The notes under the pieces were generated by a model. The model had not been told where the DNA came from and ran no database searches. It saw nothing but the letters and a program-made list of their open reading frames with translations. Positions 18,457 through 26,511 of a stretch of 45,053 nucleotides of DNA are shown here, piece after piece (position 1 is the stretch's first letter; the number at the start of each line of letters is the position of its first letter). Origin of the DNA: Bacteroidia bacterium (GTDB taxonomy: Bacteria > Bacteroidota > Bacteroidia > Cytophagales > Cyclobacteriaceae); the NCBI GenBank assembly GCA_030425425.1, contig JAUIAO010000051.1, positions 1 through 45,053 of the forward strand. Reading direction: 5' to 3'. The translations under genes were made by a program, and so were the position numbers.

Positions 18457-19419
18457 TCAATATTTGATGATATAAAGCACTGTAGCGTTCATTGGGCGAG
18501 TTTCTGAGCCTCCATCTGACGGGATACTGTGCGTATGTGCTCCTGTAGAATTAGTTGATAAACTAAAGTCAGAACCGCGACTTGGGTGCATTAGATAATA
18601 ACTCCCAGTTCTGTCACCAGAGCCATCTGGATACCCACTTGCACTAAAACTCTGTGTGGAGTGAGAATGATTTCCATCGGAAGAGGTATTGCCTGAATGA
18701 TCGTGAGATGCTGTTTCATCATCTTGATAAGTTCCAACCTGATCACCTGTGGCTCCTCCCGCGTGAAGAGCTGTTCGAGAAGCAGCATCCGGGTCATTAC
18801 CGGCTCCATCATCCCAGCCTCTCATAAATCTTCCTCTAAAGTCAGGCAGGTTAAAATTGGTACCATCACCACCCCAGGTATCGCCTATAGCTGCATATAA
18901 TGCAGGATAGTCATCTGCCCTTACCAATGATCCATCACAAGCTAAATAACCATCCGGGATATTGTTGGCCAAACCTGCAAACGGTAATAATGTACCCGCA
19001 GGCACACCATTCTGAGCGGTAGCAGACGACTTGGCATAAGGAACAGCCAATAGCTCCGCATTGCTGATTTCTACGAAATCATCACCAGGTGCTTTAACCT
19101 CTACTTTTAGGAAATATTTTTTAGTACCGAAATCAATTTCTGAAAATGGTACGGGGAGTGTTTCCCCAATTACAGCCTGAAATACTCCATACGGATCGGT
19201 TGCGATAGCCTGTTCTTCTACAAATTCATCAGCTTCACCTTCCGGATAGATGCTGAATTTTACAGTAAGCTCCTGGCTGCTGTAAGCAGCACCGGAAAAG
19301 TCTCGGGCATAGCCCTGGAAACTAAAGCCCTTTTCTTCATTTTGGGCGAAAGACACAGCAGTCATCCAAAGGATGAACACAACTGCGAGAATTAATCTGG
19401 AAGTAAAATAGTTTTTCAT
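18457..19419 (-). CDS. Exported phage-tail-collar-domain protein
   Basis: This 320-residue protein opens the adhesin operon. It has a signal peptide (1-26, ending SFAQ), then a beta-rich region (30-130, GFSFQGYARDFSG to LLAVPYA) common at the N-terminus of Bacteroidota surface proteins, then a tail-collar domain (about 139-200: PAGTLLPFAG, DGYLACDGS, NFNLPDFRGRFMRGWDDG). The C-terminal part carries three H-x-H motifs (H239/H241, H251/H253, H295/H297), like the metal-coordinating HxH motifs of phage fibre tips and microcystin-dependent proteins. There is no T9SS sorting domain. No phage structural genes are nearby, so this is a host-type surface or fibre-like protein, not a prophage remnant. 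It is probably co-transcribed with the two giant T9SS proteins and may assemble with them. Confidence 0.9.
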   Translation of the reverse strand: MKNYFTSRLILAVVFILWMTAVSFAQNEEKGFSFQGYARDFSGAAYSSQELTVKFSIYPEGEADEFVEEQAIATDPYGVFQAVIGETLPVPFSEIDFGTKKYFLKVEVKAPGDDFVEISNAELLAVPYAKSSATAQNGVPAGTLLPFAGLANNIPDGYLACDGSLVRADDYPALYAAIGDTWGGDGTNFNLPDFRGRFMRGWDDGAGNDPDAASRTALHAGGATGDQVGTYQDDETASHDHSGNTSSDGNHSHSTQSFSASGYPDGSGDRTGSYYLMHPSRGSDFSLSTNSTGAHTHSIPSDGGSETRPMNATVLYIIKY

Positions 19420-19498
19420 TTTCTGGTAAGCTTGGAATTAGACAGTTATTAAAATTTATTTTTTGAATAGATAAAACTAGAACTACCTAATAGACAAG

Positions 19499-19522
19499 AA
19501 AATAGACCTTTAGGTCTATTTT
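19499..19522 (-). terminator. Hairpin terminator between the response regulator and the collar operon
   Basis: AAAATAGACC (19499-19508) and GGTCTATTTT (19513-19522) form a perfect 10-bp stem with a 4-nt loop. Both sides end in A/T runs. On the minus strand it follows the response regulator stop codon by about 80 nt and precedes the collar gene, so it likely ends the kinase/regulator transcript. Confidence 0.65.
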
Positions 19523-19602
19523 GCCATAATTACCTGATATTCTGGAATTTAAGATTTTACGAATTCGATTAAATAGTTGTTATAATCGATCAATACCGCA
19601 GG

Positions 19603-20217
19603 TCACTTCGAAAGATAATTTTGCATTGCCCAAGTCACTAATGAGTTGGTAGTGCCTGATATTTCTAATTTCTGAGAAATATTGTGCCGATGATTCTTTA
19701 CGGTATTCTTGCTAACATTGAGTAAAATGGCAATTTCCGGAGTGGTTTTGCCCTGGGCTATATATCTGAGTATTATTTTCTCAGTATTAGACAATGTCTC
19801 TAATATGACAGCCGGATCTTGAGATTTATTGGGAGGATTGAAACGCTTATAATTACTCATGGCAACTTCAATCGTGCTATGAAGGTCTTCCTTTTTAAAT
19901 GGTTTGACCAAAAAACCGTATGGGCTTGTTTTTTTAGCCAGCTCGAGGGTATCTGAGTCAGAATATGATGTCAGAAAAACAAAAGGTTTTGGAAATGTTT
20001 TGTTCAAATGATGAGCCACATCTATACCTGTTCTGGATTTTCCTCCTAGATTGATGTCTAATAGAGCAAAGTCGAAATTCTTTTGTTCGATGGCCTTCAA
20101 AGCGCGATTGTATGAGATCGCCGGATTCAATGGTGAATAGCCCAACCTCTCAAGGTTTAAAAAAATATCCTCTGCTATGATTACTTCATCTTCTACTATC
20201 AATATCCTATGTCCCAT
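19603..20217 (-). CDS. Response regulator, receiver plus LuxR-type HTH
   Basis: A 204-residue two-domain regulator. The receiver (1-120) has E9/D10/E11, phospho-acceptor D54 (ALLDINLG), T83 (FLTSYSD) and K105 (LVKPF). A linker leads to a LuxR/FixJ-type helix-turn-helix (about 141-200: LSNTEKIILRYIAQGKT, then NTVKNHRHNISQKL). It starts 11 nt after the stop of the upstream histidine kinase, so the two form an operon and almost certainly a cognate pair. The protein is clearly paralogous to the regulator at 24347-24970. Targets are unknown; the adhesin operon immediately downstream is an obvious candidate. Confidence 0.92.
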   Translation of the reverse strand: MGHRILIVEDEVIIAEDIFLNLERLGYSPLNPAISYNRALKAIEQKNFDFALLDINLGGKSRTGIDVAHHLNKTFPKPFVFLTSYSDSDTLELAKKTSPYGFLVKPFKKEDLHSTIEVAMSNYKRFNPPNKSQDPAVILETLSNTEKIILRYIAQGKTTPEIAILLNVSKNTVKNHRHNISQKLEISGTTNSLVTWAMQNYLSK

Positions 20218-20228
20218 TTCAAAAAAAA

Positions 20229-22199
20229 TTATATATCCTGATCCTTGATTTTGATTCGTTGATCAGTTTTGTAAAATGCTATACAAAATACATTGCCGTC
20301 ATGGTATTCATAACTCAGCTCCCCTTCCAGCTGCTGTGCCAGCCTCGCAGATATTCTTAATCCATAGCTTTTTCTGGTCATCTGCTCCCACTCTAAAGGT
20401 ATCTTTTTACCATTATCACGATATTGAATGTGCTGCTGCTGATTTTCACCCTCGTGTTGTGATATTTCAATTTTGATGTTGGAAAGGTTCTGGTTGTGCT
20501 TGAAAGAATTGGTGATAAGCTCATTTAATATCAAACCCAAAGGAATACTTGTATCCAGGTCTAGTCGATAACCGGTTGCTATAGATACGTCCATTTCATA
20601 TTGTGTATTTTGACTCATCATATTCCCGATTCTACTGATCAAATCACGAACATATCTATCTATCTCAATTGAATTGATATTCTCACTGGTGTATAAATAT
20701 TCATGAATCATGGACATAGCGATTACACGACTATTACTATCATCGATGACCTTTTTATAATCATTTTCATCCCATTCCTGCTGACTACTCAGCAAGCTAC
20801 TAATGAGCTGAAGGTTATTTTTCACGCGGTGATGAATTTCTTTATAAAGTATTTCGATTTTGGAATTGCGGGTTTCCAGCTGAGTTTTCTGATTGCGAAT
20901 TTCTTCTGTCTGCTTATTTACTTCTTCTTTGATTTTCTGGTTCTGGACTTTCAACATGGAATTCATCTCGTCGAGGATTCGGTTTTTATCTATTTCATGT
21001 TGGCGCATCCTGATACCTAATGCCACAGCAAAAAAGAGGACTTGTGAAATGGATCCGAAAAAACCAAGTAGTATCACGAAATCACGACCATTAGAAATTA
21101 ATGTCCACGCTACAGAGGTAAGTATAATAATGATTACAAAAACATTGAGGCCAATTCCAAACACTTTATCACTCAGATCATATTGACTCCAATTCTTTAT
21201 CACCATAAATGACATGAAAATCCCATCTATCAGCATGGAAATCAGAGCAAGGAGCATCATGGCATAAAAAGCCTGATAATAAGCCGAAAAAAAGATAACA
21301 ATTAATACGCGTATCAAACCCAAAAAAAGCAAGACTTGGAATACCCTGTACCAAAATGGATTTTTAGACTTTAGATTATAAAATAACATGGCCATTATGA
21401 TCATGGACATATGGGCCATCTGTCCTACCGGACTATCCAGAAGCTGCGCAAAAAAAGTAGATTCCTGCAGCAAAAACTCTACGTGATATCCAGCGGTGCA
21501 TAGAGAATAAAAGAATGCAAAAAATGCAAAAATTCCCAACCATAGGTATGGCGTGAACTTGTGAATGAAGTATAAAATAAATGAATAAATCACCATTATT
21601 AGACATGCTCCTATTAGTATGAAATAAATTCTGGAACTCAGGAGTTCTTTTTGCATAAATGATTTCACATCACTCACTTCAATAGTAGGATGCCACAAAC
21701 GATCTCTCGTATGCTCAAAACGGATGAAGACCGTGAAGCTGCTGTTTGGTGATAAAACCAGACTTGCATACTTTCGGTGTTCTTCATTGTTTAACAAGGA
21801 TTTAGGAGCGTATTCACCCATATTTTTGAAAGCCACCAAATCCCCATTATGATCTATCAAAAAAACTTTCAATTGATTGAGGCGATAGTGTTTAAGTACA
21901 ATTTGCCGATCACGCCGAGTTTGATTTCCTATCTTAAATTTCAGCCAAAAAATCCCACGGGTATCAGTGATTTGAAAGGTTTCAGTAAAGTGCTGATCCA
22001 GAATTGATTGTATCGAAAACCTTCTCGCCGTATCCTCTAAAAACAACAGTCCATTGCCTATAGCCAGTGTGGTGTCAAACGAATGATCCTGAATCGATAG
22101 GTTGAGCTTATCAGAGCTTGAAGCTGCATTAACCGAAAATATCAAAATCCAAACAAAAAGAAGTGTTAAAAAAAGCTGAGGTAGTTTCATGATGATCAC
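20229..22199 (-). CDS. 7TM-DISM sensor histidine kinase, HisKA_2 type
   Basis: A 656-residue inner-membrane kinase. The order is: signal peptide (1-26); a periplasmic 7TMR-DISMED2-like beta domain (about 30-180); a block of about seven hydrophobic segments (187-395); a coiled coil (402-450); a HisKA_2 dimerisation domain with the motif EIHHRVKNN (H456/H457); and a HATPase domain with N559 in LILNELITNSFKH and DNG at 596-598. The second glycine box is weak (SYGLRIS, no GxG), which is common in this family. MIIM or MKLP (residue 4) could be the start. It is co-transcribed with the regulator at 19603-20217 and transcribed away from a second kinase of related type. The periplasmic domain suggests it senses a soluble ligand, perhaps carbohydrate. 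Confidence 0.9.
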   Translation of the reverse strand: MIIMKLPQLFLTLLFVWILIFSVNAASSSDKLNLSIQDHSFDTTLAIGNGLLFLEDTARRFSIQSILDQHFTETFQITDTRGIFWLKFKIGNQTRRDRQIVLKHYRLNQLKVFLIDHNGDLVAFKNMGEYAPKSLLNNEEHRKYASLVLSPNSSFTVFIRFEHTRDRLWHPTIEVSDVKSFMQKELLSSRIYFILIGACLIMVIYSFILYFIHKFTPYLWLGIFAFFAFFYSLCTAGYHVEFLLQESTFFAQLLDSPVGQMAHMSMIIMAMLFYNLKSKNPFWYRVFQVLLFLGLIRVLIVIFFSAYYQAFYAMMLLALISMLIDGIFMSFMVIKNWSQYDLSDKVFGIGLNVFVIIIILTSVAWTLISNGRDFVILLGFFGSISQVLFFAVALGIRMRQHEIDKNRILDEMNSMLKVQNQKIKEEVNKQTEEIRNQKTQLETRNSKIEILYKEIHHRVKNNLQLISSLLSSQQEWDENDYKKVIDDSNSRVIAMSMIHEYLYTSENINSIEIDRYVRDLISRIGNMMSQNTQYEMDVSIATGYRLDLDTSIPLGLILNELITNSFKHNQNLSNIKIEISQHEGENQQQHIQYRDNGKKIPLEWEQMTRKSYGLRISARLAQQLEGELSYEYHDGNVFCIAFYKTDQRIKIKDQDI

Positions 22200-22342
22200 C
22201 TAATGCAAGTGCTTCGTCCAGCGATCTAAGTTAAAACATCTCATAAACATCTAAAGGGCATTCTTATTGTTTCGATTTGGTTTACTGGCAATGAGCCTTT
22301 CTATATTACAAATGGTAAATTGCGTCTGTTTAATATAAGTCT

Positions 22343-24247
22343 ATGAATTACAGGAGTATCACATTTCTAATTCTTTTTTCTCTGATGACTACTGTATTAT
22401 CAGCATCCGGTGAAGAAAAACTGACTACCTCACAAATTGAAGATTTAATTATTCAAAATCGAACTGACTCATCCAAAAATCTTAGTCTAACAGAAATAGA
22501 TAGTTTGCCTGAATACCTTGATCAAATTATTAACGAAACTTCCACTTACAAAGACTATTTAAAACTCATCGAATCCATTGATAATCGTCCAAATACAGAT
22601 CATGCAGCTCTCAATCTATTCATTGATAACCTACCAGAACCTAAGGAAAAGGAATCCTTTAATGTTGATTTTTTCAATGTGAGACTCTTTCAGATCTACT
22701 CTATTCGTAATGAACTGCTGGATCTGAACCAGTCAAAAATCAAATACGAGGAACTGGAGGCATATCATAAGCAATTCAGTGATAATAATCTCGAAATACG
22801 AAAAGCACAACTGCAACTTGACTTACAACCGGTCTACATTAAGACGATAGAAAATGATCTAACAGGGAAAAACACTGCCGAAGCAATTCTGAGTGCCGCA
22901 ACCGAACTTCAAGATACATCGCTGATGATCGAGACAATCACCGTCATCAATAATTTTGTGATCTATGAAGGCAACCTGCAAGAATATATAGAGAATGCCG
23001 AACGAATATATTATCTGGAAAATCAACTATCGTCGCATACCCCTTTTTACGAAGAAGCCATGGTTCAGCTGATCAATGCTCTATCTTTTGAAGGTGGGCA
23101 TGAGCAACGCGTGCTTGGTCTTCTCAAGGAAGTTTATAATTATACTCCATCTCAAAAGGGTAGCTATTCACTTTTCATGCAATTCCTCAAGGATATTGGA
23201 CCAGAGTCTGATTACGTAGATTCTGTTTTGATCTTTAATAATGTAAAAAACGTATCAGAGCTGGCTAGGCGATTCATAGAAGATGCAAAAACAAGCATGG
23301 ACAATAACAACTTATTTCACCTGTACAGTGAAGCCGCAAGAGCACTAAAGAAATTTGGCTATCTGGAAGACGCAATCTCTTATATCTCCATCTCTTCGGA
23401 AGTATATCAGCGGATTTATGGAAAAGAACTTTCTCAAGCGTTGGCTAGCTATGAGCGAGGACTGGTAGAAAAAGAAAAAGAAGCCGAAATAGCCATTGCA
23501 GCAGCTAAAACCAAGTTTTTTGAGAGAAGTACATACATCGGGGCTACAGCCGCTTTTGTTGTGCTGGTCTTGCTGATCATTACTTTCAGAAATACACTGC
23601 TTCTCAAAAAACAGAAAAGCGAACTTTCCGCACAACGCGACCTTATCGAATCCCAAAAAGAAGACAAAGAGTTGTTGCTCAGCGAGCTGCATCATCGTGT
23701 AAAAAACAATTTTCAGATCATTTTGAGCCTATTGGAGACGCAAGCGCAGGAAATTACGGATGACGACTACAAGCAGATCATCAGAGATGGAGCAAGACGC
23801 ATCAAATCAATGGCTACCGTGCACGATTGTTTATATGACGAAGATGGATTGGATATTAACCTGTCTACCTATTTTAGAAAACTCGTCGGTCAATTGTCTT
23901 TTTCACTGAAGGAAAATGCGCACATAGATACCCACTTGTCTGTGCCGGAAATTTCAGTAAAAATGGATGCTGGCATCTTACTAGGAATCATTGTCAATGA
24001 ACTAATTACCAATTCATTCAAATATGGTTTTGATCCAAAAAATCCTGCTCTCACACTGCTTGTCAGCAATGTGGAAGGACGCAAATTTGAGTTGTTTTAT
24101 TCAGACAATGGCTCAAGGATTCAGGATGTAAACCTGGAGCAAACCGGATTGGGATTAGCGCTTATCAAAAGGCTGGCTCGCCAGCTCGGAGGTAAACTTG
24201 CTGTATCTCACGAAAAGAATGGCTTTATAATTGATTTCAACATTTGA
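22343..24247 (+). CDS. Sensor histidine kinase with periplasmic helical domain, HisKA_2 type
   Basis: A 634-residue kinase with a signal peptide (1-22), a long mostly helical periplasmic region (23-390, TPR-like in feel though repeats are too degenerate to delimit), one transmembrane segment (396-416), a short coiled coil, then a HisKA_2 domain (ELHHRVKNNFQ, H450/H451) and a HATPase with N552 (VNELITNSFKYG), DNG at 588-590 and TGLGLALIKRL (601-611). The catalytic core closely resembles that of the neighbouring divergent kinase, though the sensor halves differ. The regulator at 24347-24970 lies convergently, 99 bp away, and is the best partner candidate. No clear terminator is visible in the 99-bp gap. 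Confidence 0.9.
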   Translation: MNYRSITFLILFSLMTTVLSASGEEKLTTSQIEDLIIQNRTDSSKNLSLTEIDSLPEYLDQIINETSTYKDYLKLIESIDNRPNTDHAALNLFIDNLPEPKEKESFNVDFFNVRLFQIYSIRNELLDLNQSKIKYEELEAYHKQFSDNNLEIRKAQLQLDLQPVYIKTIENDLTGKNTAEAILSAATELQDTSLMIETITVINNFVIYEGNLQEYIENAERIYYLENQLSSHTPFYEEAMVQLINALSFEGGHEQRVLGLLKEVYNYTPSQKGSYSLFMQFLKDIGPESDYVDSVLIFNNVKNVSELARRFIEDAKTSMDNNNLFHLYSEAARALKKFGYLEDAISYISISSEVYQRIYGKELSQALASYERGLVEKEKEAEIAIAAAKTKFFERSTYIGATAAFVVLVLLIITFRNTLLLKKQKSELSAQRDLIESQKEDKELLLSELHHRVKNNFQIILSLLETQAQEITDDDYKQIIRDGARRIKSMATVHDCLYDEDGLDINLSTYFRKLVGQLSFSLKENAHIDTHLSVPEISVKMDAGILLGIIVNELITNSFKYGFDPKNPALTLLVSNVEGRKFELFYSDNGSRIQDVNLEQTGLGLALIKRLARQLGGKLAVSHEKNGFIIDFNI

Positions 24248-24346
24248 AATTACAATTCCCACTGTTTTGCTTCACTCCCCAAGCCTCTGGGTCAATAGAT
24301 TATAAGTTTACAATACAAACTCCATTAACGGCCTCTAGGAATTTAT

Positions 24347-24970
24347 TCACATCATAGATAATTCCAGGCCAGATTTATTTAATAACACCCAGTTTAACAA
24401 TGAATTGGTACTGGGAGGAAGGTTGAGTTTGTGGGTGATATTATGTCGATGGTTTTTTATAGTACTTGGGCTCACGGCTAGTTCCTCTGCTATTTCTCTG
24501 GTTGTTCGGTTTTCTCCAATTAATGTCAAAACCTCCTTCTCCTTTGCCGTCAGTATGCCTAGCTGATCAGAAAGCCCACCCGACAAGTCAGTATTGAACT
24601 GGTCAAAAAGATTGAAAGCGATTTCCACTGTGGCATGAAGTGATTTTTCTTCAAAAGGTTTGATCAAATAGCCATAAGGCATAGTCTCTTTTGCCCTGCT
24701 GATGGTGATAGCATCTGAATATGAAGATAGAAAGACAAACGGCTTTTTAATGGATTCATTAATGAATTTTGCCACATCTACACCACTCTTTCCTTCACCA
24801 AGGTTTATATCCAATACTATTAAATCATAATTATGCTGTGTTAAAAAGTCTACGGCCTCTTCGTAGCTCAATGCGGGTTCACCAACCTGATATCCAAGAT
24901 TAGCAAATGTTCTGCACAAATTATCAGCAATGATCACCTGGTCTTCTACTACAAGGATCGATTTATTCAT
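24347..24970 (-). CDS. Response regulator, receiver plus LuxR-type HTH
   Basis: About 207 residues from the ATG at 24970 (MNKSILVVEDQ, matching the usual receiver start); an in-frame ATG at 24988 would add six residues. The receiver carries the acidic pair, phospho-acceptor D54 (IVLDINLG) and K104 (LIKPF), with serine in place of the usual threonine (FLSSYSD). The C-terminal LuxR-type HTH reads LTAKEKEVLTLIGENRTT and STIKNHRHNITHKL. It is strongly similar to the regulator at 19603-20217 throughout, including the NLFDQFN/NYKRFN linker and TNSL near the C-terminus. It faces the kinase at 22343-24247 and probably partners it. It diverges from the lipoprotein pair at 25199-26509, which could be a target. 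Confidence 0.9.
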   Translation of the reverse strand: MNKSILVVEDQVIIADNLCRTFANLGYQVGEPALSYEEAVDFLTQHNYDLIVLDINLGEGKSGVDVAKFINESIKKPFVFLSSYSDAITISRAKETMPYGYLIKPFEEKSLHATVEIAFNLFDQFNTDLSGGLSDQLGILTAKEKEVLTLIGENRTTREIAEELAVSPSTIKNHRHNITHKLNLPPSTNSLLNWVLLNKSGLELSMM

Positions 24971-25198
24971 TTTAAAAAAATCATTCATTTCTGGTTTTAA
25001 TACCTAAAATTAATGATTTGTAACTCATGAAAATGATTTTTTAAATGAATGATTAAATTCCCATCTAAATAGTTCTGAAATCACTTAAGATCACGTTTTC
25101 ATAAAATTCATGATTCATAAAAGTTACCTGATAATTACTTCTATTTTCATTAATAGAGTGTCCTTCAAAGGATCTATCATTGTTGATCATTTATGTGT

Positions 25199-25837
25199 AT
25201 GCGTTATTTTCTTATATTTTTTTCCATTCTATTGATTTCTGGCTGTGCCAATACTTTTAAATGCCTACAGAGTAATAACAAACAAATCCAGGAGTTTGCT
25301 AATGCAGAATTCCGGTCATTGGAACCAGAAAAACAGCATTCGTCCTTGCAATATACTGATCAGTCTATTGAGTCTAACGCCACTGATTATCCTCTTTATG
25401 CTCTGCTAGAAACACAGACTACCGAAACAAATCCAACTCTGGAATTCAGAGAAGCTGCTCTGTCACAAAAAATAACGGTTGATCAAAGGGTTAACCAACT
25501 AATGAAAGAATCAATATCAGATTATAGAGTGGCCAGTGATACGGTAAAAGCTGATCCTGACAAGTATTATGAAGAAGCCAAACTTTATGGGATCATCTCT
25601 TTTTCACTAAGCATATTATCGACCATTCTCATTTTAAACCTGTTCGGGGCTGTGTTTCTACCCGCTTTTGTAATGGCCATCATGTCGCTAAAGCGCTATA
25701 GGTTAACCAAAAACAAGAAATATAAAATACTTCCTATTGTATCGCTGATTATAAGCGGTGTATGGACGATATTTCTGACAATGATATTAGTGATGTTTAT
25801 CATCGCACTAAGCAGCGGTGATATCCTGGCGCCCTGA
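25199..25837 (+). CDS. Lipoprotein with C-terminal membrane domain, first of a tandem pair
   Basis: I do not recognise a named family. The protein (212 aa) begins with a lipoprotein signal (MRYFLIFFSILLISGC, lipidated C16), chosen over the ATG at 25193 because the paralogue begins identically at MR. A polar region follows (20-125) and then two strongly hydrophobic stretches (about 130-160 and 175-205) separated by SLKRYRLTKNKKYK. That tail resembles small two-helix membrane domains of the DUF4190 type. It shares with the next gene the motifs PLYALLE, SDTxK, YGIISF and LSLKRY...NKK-KILPI. A lipid anchor plus membrane helices in one protein is uncommon. Function unknown. It is transcribed away from the response regulator at 24347-24970. 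Confidence 0.8.
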   Translation: MRYFLIFFSILLISGCANTFKCLQSNNKQIQEFANAEFRSLEPEKQHSSLQYTDQSIESNATDYPLYALLETQTTETNPTLEFREAALSQKITVDQRVNQLMKESISDYRVASDTVKADPDKYYEEAKLYGIISFSLSILSTILILNLFGAVFLPAFVMAIMSLKRYRLTKNKKYKILPIVSLIISGVWTIFLTMILVMFIIALSSGDILAP

Positions 25838-25860
25838 TGCTAAAAAATTACCAAATACAT

Positions 25861-25868
25861 TATTTTTG
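25861..25868 (+). promoter_or_regulatory. Candidate -7 box of the second lipoprotein gene
   Basis: TATTTTTG fits TAnnTTTG and lies 18-25 nt before the ATG at 25886 in the 48-bp gap between the two paralogues. No -33 element is visible, so the second gene may simply be co-transcribed with the first. Confidence 0.25.
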
Positions 25869-25885
25869 ATAAACAATACCGAATC

Positions 25886-26509
25886 ATGAGAACCTTCCTA
25901 TTGATCCTTTTAGTAGTTTTTATTTCCAGCTGCATCACAAATTCCAAAATCGCAAAATCTTCAAATAGGCTAGATAATCATGTTGCGGCAAACTATTCCA
26001 CACATTCTATCCTCCCACAGGAAGAAATTGTATTAGAAAAGGAACAGTCTTTGGAATCATTGGGTGAAGAACAACCACTCTATGCACTGCTAGAGGCGGA
26101 CAGCAACTCGGCAATAATTTCAGAGTTTGAACATAATTTTTCTGAAAAAGAAAAGATCAATCAACGGATAAAGACATTAAAGGAGCAACTGAAGAAATCT
26201 CCAGTTTACGTCATTCCATCAGACACACTGAAGTCAGAATTTGACAGGAATTATGAACTAGCAAATACATATGGCATCATCTCATTTGCAGGTGCATTAT
26301 TATCATTATTTCCTGCTGTTGCATTTTTTTTAGCTATCCCGTCATTCATATTATCCATCCTTTCTCTCAAGCGCTATAAAAAGTCATTCAACAAGAAAAA
26401 CAAGATTTTGCCTATCATTGCTCTAATCATAAGCAGTATCTGGCTCTTTCTGGCTGCACTGGTTATTTTGGTTTTGCTTGTGCTTTTCGCTACATATGGA
26501 GGGTGGTAA
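25886..26509 (+). CDS. Lipoprotein with C-terminal membrane domain, second of a tandem pair
   Basis: A 207-residue paralogue of the preceding gene. Lipoprotein signal MRTFLLILLVVFISSC gives C16. The polar middle (17-128) has a coiled-coil-like Lys/Glu-rich stretch (SEKEKINQRIKTLKEQLKK) and ends in VIPSDTLKSEFDRNYELANTYGIIS cut by the first membrane helix (about 131-160). The loop LKRYKKSFNKKNK is followed by the second helix (170-202). The pair presumably arose by tandem duplication, since the membrane part and PLYALLE are better conserved than the rest. The stop codon is only 2 bp from the convergent rlmN stop, leaving no room for a separate terminator. Function unknown. Confidence 0.8.
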   Translation: MRTFLLILLVVFISSCITNSKIAKSSNRLDNHVAANYSTHSILPQEEIVLEKEQSLESLGEEQPLYALLEADSNSAIISEFEHNFSEKEKINQRIKTLKEQLKKSPVYVIPSDTLKSEFDRNYELANTYGIISFAGALLSLFPAVAFFLAIPSFILSILSLKRYKKSFNKKNKILPIIALIISSIWLFLAALVILVLLVLFATYGGW

Positions 26510-26511
26510 GT

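Noticed and set aside
18457-19419. Tail-collar domain as evidence of a prophage
   Set aside because: The protein has a Sec signal peptide and a Bacteroidota surface-type N-terminal domain, sits in an operon with T9SS proteins, and no phage structural, lysis or integrase genes are nearby.
25141-25192. TCCTT/AAGGA hairpin upstream of the first lipoprotein gene
   Set aside because: The arms are only five bases and have no T-run or promoter context, so chance is the simplest explanation.
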